Below are positions 22,392-24,465 of a stretch of DNA of 24,465 bases, piece by piece. Under the pieces are notes generated by a model. That model ran no database searches. It saw only the letters and a list, made by a program, of their open reading frames with translations, and was not told the DNA's origin. The DNA is from a virus, in the IMG/VR virus record IMGVR_UViG_3300013088_000196, positions 1 to 24,465 of that record; one strand, written 5' to 3'. The position numbers were made by a program, and so were the translations under genes. Position 1 is the first letter of the stretch, and every line of letters begins with the position of its first letter.

Positions 22392-23984
22392 TTAGTAATT
22401 TCCTATCGAAATACGCTCCAGGCCGACCTCTTCTTCGGTAATAACCTCGCCTTGTTGCTCTTCCTGCGGCTGAACCCCCAAGGTGATCGCCCTTGCGGCC
22501 TCCCGGGCAAACCATGATGCCATGACCGTGTCGGCTGCCTCACCTACCGGATGACTGCCCATTTCTTTCTTCCAGACGCAGAAGCCGCACTTGCAGTCTG
22601 GCTCGTGCTCAGTGTTGCCCATGGCTACGATCCAGGAGTTGTTAGCGAACTCGACCTCCATTCCGGGCAGGCCTATCATCGGGTCCACCTTCTGCTTTCC
22701 GGTCGCAAATGGGAGTATAGGCATCGAAGCATGGCCTTTCTCCAGGGCCCACTGCACTATCGCATCCTGGGCAGCGTTGTTCTCTACCACGATGAGCTGG
22801 TGCCTGTGCGTGCTATATGCATCTATGAGTTGATTCACCGACTCCGTTGGCCCCCACTTTCCGCGCCTTATTTCCAAGGGATAACGTTTGCCGGTTGTAG
22901 GGTCCACGGCCAGCGTGAAGATGACAACGAACTTGCCGAACGGGTCCATGCCACCAACCCGGGGCCATCCGCGTTGCACCAGGTCCTGCGGACTGACGCC
23001 GTATCGGAAGATCGTCAGGTATGAGGGCAACGTTCTGTTCTCATCACTCAACGCACTTTGTCTAAAACCTCTATTGAATGCGGTCCTGCCGATATCCTTG
23101 CATTTTTTAATCAACATCTGTTTGGGCCACTGTTCCCAGAGCGGTATGTTGAACTTTCCTTTTAATGGAGACTCACATTCGAAACTATTGAAATCCTCAG
23201 ATAATTTTATAACCAAAAAGCACCACTCAGAATTCTTGAGCAATTCGCTAGTTGCGTCGTCTTCATGCCATATCGTCGCGATATAAATCTTAAACCCATT
23301 CGGGGCGAGTCTATTAAACCAGACATTCTTTAGCGATTCCTTGACTTGTGGTCTAAGCGCCGGGTTAAGGATAGCGTTTCTTAAATCTACGGGGTCGTCG
23401 ACTATCAGAAAGTCGCAGCCGGACCCAGTGCCGGAAGTCATGACTCCCCAGGCTTCAACCGATCCATCTTTAGAAAAACTCTCCCGTGCGACCATCAACT
23501 TATGCCTGCCCCATTCGGTTTTATTCCCGGGGTTAACCTTAGGATAGACTTCGTGATATTCTTGGCTATGCTCTATATATTTAGATATCGACTCGACACG
23601 CGCGGCGGCGTTATCGTCGGCATTGCAGACTATAAAGACGCGGTTGTTCTGATTCTCCCCGAGGAATTGCAGCGTGCGACCTATGACTACCTGTTCAGTC
23701 TTTCCATGGCGCCAGGGAGCAAGGATACCGCAGTTAAGTTTGAGACGACGACACTCGTCGATATGCCAGTTTATCTCACGATGGATGGCAGAATTCTTAA
23801 CTTCCTGGCCCTTGTCGTCCTTAAGGACAAACTCACAGAAGTCGTTTGATTTATCGGGATTTTCAGGATCACGCGCTAAAGCAGATTTAGCTTCACGCCG
23901 GATTCCCTGCTGTTCTTCGCTCGATAGCTTCAACAATTCTTCGGAGAGAATCTGGTCGGTATCCTGTTCCGTTAATTGGAGCAT
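22392..23984 (-). CDS. terL: Terminase large subunit (ATPase and nuclease)
   Basis: A 530-residue packaging motor and DNA-cleaving enzyme acting at the portal of the empty prohead. The ATPase domain shows a Walker A of the form APWRHGKT (89-96), a Walker B FLIVDD (192-197, preceding the acidic pair) and the coupling motif ATIWHED (236-242). The RNase H-like nuclease domain shows the usual acidic residues: Asp347 in GGMDPFG, Glu401 in VVENNAA and Asp485 in GEAADTVM. The ATG at 23984 is preferred over an in-frame TTG six bases upstream because GAGGG lies six bases before it. An unusual Cys cluster (CKCGFC, 464-469) lies inside the nuclease domain. The gene overlaps the small terminase and is followed by a 97-base gap before the portal gene. 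Length and motif order are normal for the family. Confidence 0.95.
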   Translation of the reverse strand: MLQLTEQDTDQILSEELLKLSSEEQQGIRREAKSALARDPENPDKSNDFCEFVLKDDKGQEVKNSAIHREINWHIDECRRLKLNCGILAPWRHGKTEQVVIGRTLQFLGENQNNRVFIVCNADDNAAARVESISKYIEHSQEYHEVYPKVNPGNKTEWGRHKLMVARESFSKDGSVEAWGVMTSGTGSGCDFLIVDDPVDLRNAILNPALRPQVKESLKNVWFNRLAPNGFKIYIATIWHEDDATSELLKNSEWCFLVIKLSEDFNSFECESPLKGKFNIPLWEQWPKQMLIKKCKDIGRTAFNRGFRQSALSDENRTLPSYLTIFRYGVSPQDLVQRGWPRVGGMDPFGKFVVIFTLAVDPTTGKRYPLEIRRGKWGPTESVNQLIDAYSTHRHQLIVVENNAAQDAIVQWALEKGHASMPILPFATGKQKVDPMIGLPGMEVEFANNSWIVAMGNTEHEPDCKCGFCVWKKEMGSHPVGEAADTVMASWFAREAARAITLGVQPQEEQQGEVITEEEVGLERISIGNY

Positions 23985-24363
23985 TGTCAACCCTCACTCC
24001 GACATGAACGCCGGATTGTTTTGGTTCCATTTCTTCTTTGGCCTCATCTAAAACTTCGCGGGCTTTTTCTAACTCACCCTTAACCATATACATATTAAAT
24101 ATTCGCTCTCTGCGTTGTTGGCGAACCTCTTTATTGGAAATAGGTATATTCAGAACATCGGAATTTATTTTTTTCCTTAGTTCATCAATTTCGGTTTTAT
24201 ACCTTTTTGAATAATCAAATATTGTTTGGCGGGAAATTTCTTTACTGAATGTTTCTTTGACGAGATTAGCGATATATTGATAACTCCAATCTTCTGCAAG
24301 CCATTGGAGTATTTGGGCTTGTTCTCCGTGAGCAAGTCTCCATGAAGCGAGTCTGTCTGTCAT
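23893..24363 (-). CDS. Terminase small subunit (HTH type)
   Basis: A 156-residue protein that probably recognises the phage packaging site and hands DNA to the large subunit. Residues 13-60 form a helix-turn-helix region (QWLAEDWSYQYIANLVKETF, then the ISRQTIFDYSKR recognition-helix region). Residues about 78-115 are charged and helical, as in the oligomerisation segments of small terminases, and the C-terminal tail is basic (RRIVEAIERR). Identification rests on the HTH plus its position: the next gene, overlapping by 92 bases, is the large terminase. The ATG at 24363 has no visible Shine-Dalgarno sequence and sits directly behind a terminator hairpin, which is odd. Starting further downstream would delete part of the HTH, so this start is kept. 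A different DNA-binding regulator cannot be fully excluded. Confidence 0.72.
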   Translation of the reverse strand: MTDRLASWRLAHGEQAQILQWLAEDWSYQYIANLVKETFSKEISRQTIFDYSKRYKTEIDELRKKINSDVLNIPISNKEVRQQRRERIFNMYMVKGELEKAREVLDEAKEEMEPKQSGVHVGVRVDNAPINGTGYRPDSLRRIVEAIERRTAGNPA

Positions 24364-24465
24364 ATATTGTAATAAAAAAACCGGCCCCGCCTATATAGGA
24401 GTCGGCTTAAAACTTAATAAGGAGCGACCTTATCTATTTAAAGTATATATCAGAAAATATGGAAT
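24364..24465 (-). promoter_or_regulatory. Leader of the late operon: -10-like box and inverted repeat
   Basis: This stretch holds no gene. On the minus strand TATACT at 24447-24442 is a good match to a sigma-70 -10 box, but any -35 box would lie beyond the window, so promoter activity cannot be judged. About ten bases downstream, 24433-24417 is a perfect inverted repeat (ATAAGG, five-base loop, CCTTAT) that would sit near the predicted transcription start and could be an operator or a small hairpin. It is followed by the terminator described separately. No Shine-Dalgarno sequence is visible between the terminator and the first start codon. Confidence 0.35.
24374..24405 (-). terminator. Intrinsic terminator just upstream of the small terminase gene
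   Basis: On the minus strand CCGACUCC (24405-24398) pairs with GGGGCCGG (24388-24381) around a nine-base loop, with one G-U pair and one A-C mismatch, and seven uridines follow immediately (24380-24374). That is the form of a Rho-independent terminator. It ends ten bases before the ATG of the first packaging gene, leaving no room for a conventional promoter between them. It may close an upstream operon, or be read through under antitermination. Confidence 0.6.

Noticed and set aside
1-24465. CRISPR arrays, tRNA genes, integrase or attachment sites
   Set aside because: No regularly spaced direct repeats, no cloverleaf-like tRNA sequence and no recombinase motif were seen on reading both strands, so prophage status cannot be decided from this window.

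Overview
The window is a late (structural) gene block of an uncultured tailed double-stranded DNA phage or prophage, read almost entirely on the minus strand, so gene order runs from right to left. Strong Shine-Dalgarno sequences (GGAGG/AAGGAG), one-base and four-base stop/start overlaps and dense packing indicate a bacterial host and one long transcript. Nothing in the window names the host. Export signals and O-antigen-like sugar genes suggest a bacterium with a polysaccharide-coated, probably Gram-negative, surface (inference). A long tape-measure gene with a tube gene and no sheath gene argues for a siphovirus-type, non-contractile tail.

Layout from right to left. 24465-24364: a leader with a -10-like box, a small inverted repeat and a convincing intrinsic terminator just before the first gene. 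24363-20051: packaging genes, namely small terminase, large terminase and a portal fused to a MuF-like C-terminus. 20038-17989: an insert of a small exported protein, a Wzy/WaaL-like polytopic membrane protein and a methyltransferase. 17987-14866: head genes, namely a ChaB-like/protease/scaffold polyprotein with a nested scaffold start, a DUF2190-type cement protein and the major capsid protein. 14783-10334: three consecutive proteins with signal peptides (beta-rich protein, beta-helix protein, Asn/Thr-rich fibre-like protein). 10324-9623: head-tail connector. 9630-7524: a second sugar/methylation insert (two methyltransferases and a GT4 glycosyltransferase). 7499-6946: an AT-rich HNH endonuclease on the opposite strand, preceded by a predicted structured RNA. 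6927-6325: unknown virion-type protein. 6295-3947: a protein with three GT2-like domains and a TPR-like tail. 3947-1: tail genes, namely HK97 gp10-like, tail terminator, Com-like zinc ribbon, tail tube, tail assembly chaperone with a programmed -1 frameshift, and the tape measure protein cut by the left edge.

The terminase, portal, protease, capsid, connector and tail genes form a recognisable assembly line. What is unusual is how much surface chemistry is interleaved with it: four glycan-directed domains in two glycosyltransferase genes, three methyltransferases, a Wzy-like membrane protein and four exported proteins, placed in separate blocks inside the structural operon. The likeliest reading is that the phage either remodels the host envelope late in infection or decorates its own exposed fibres or spikes. 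No sequence here proves either.
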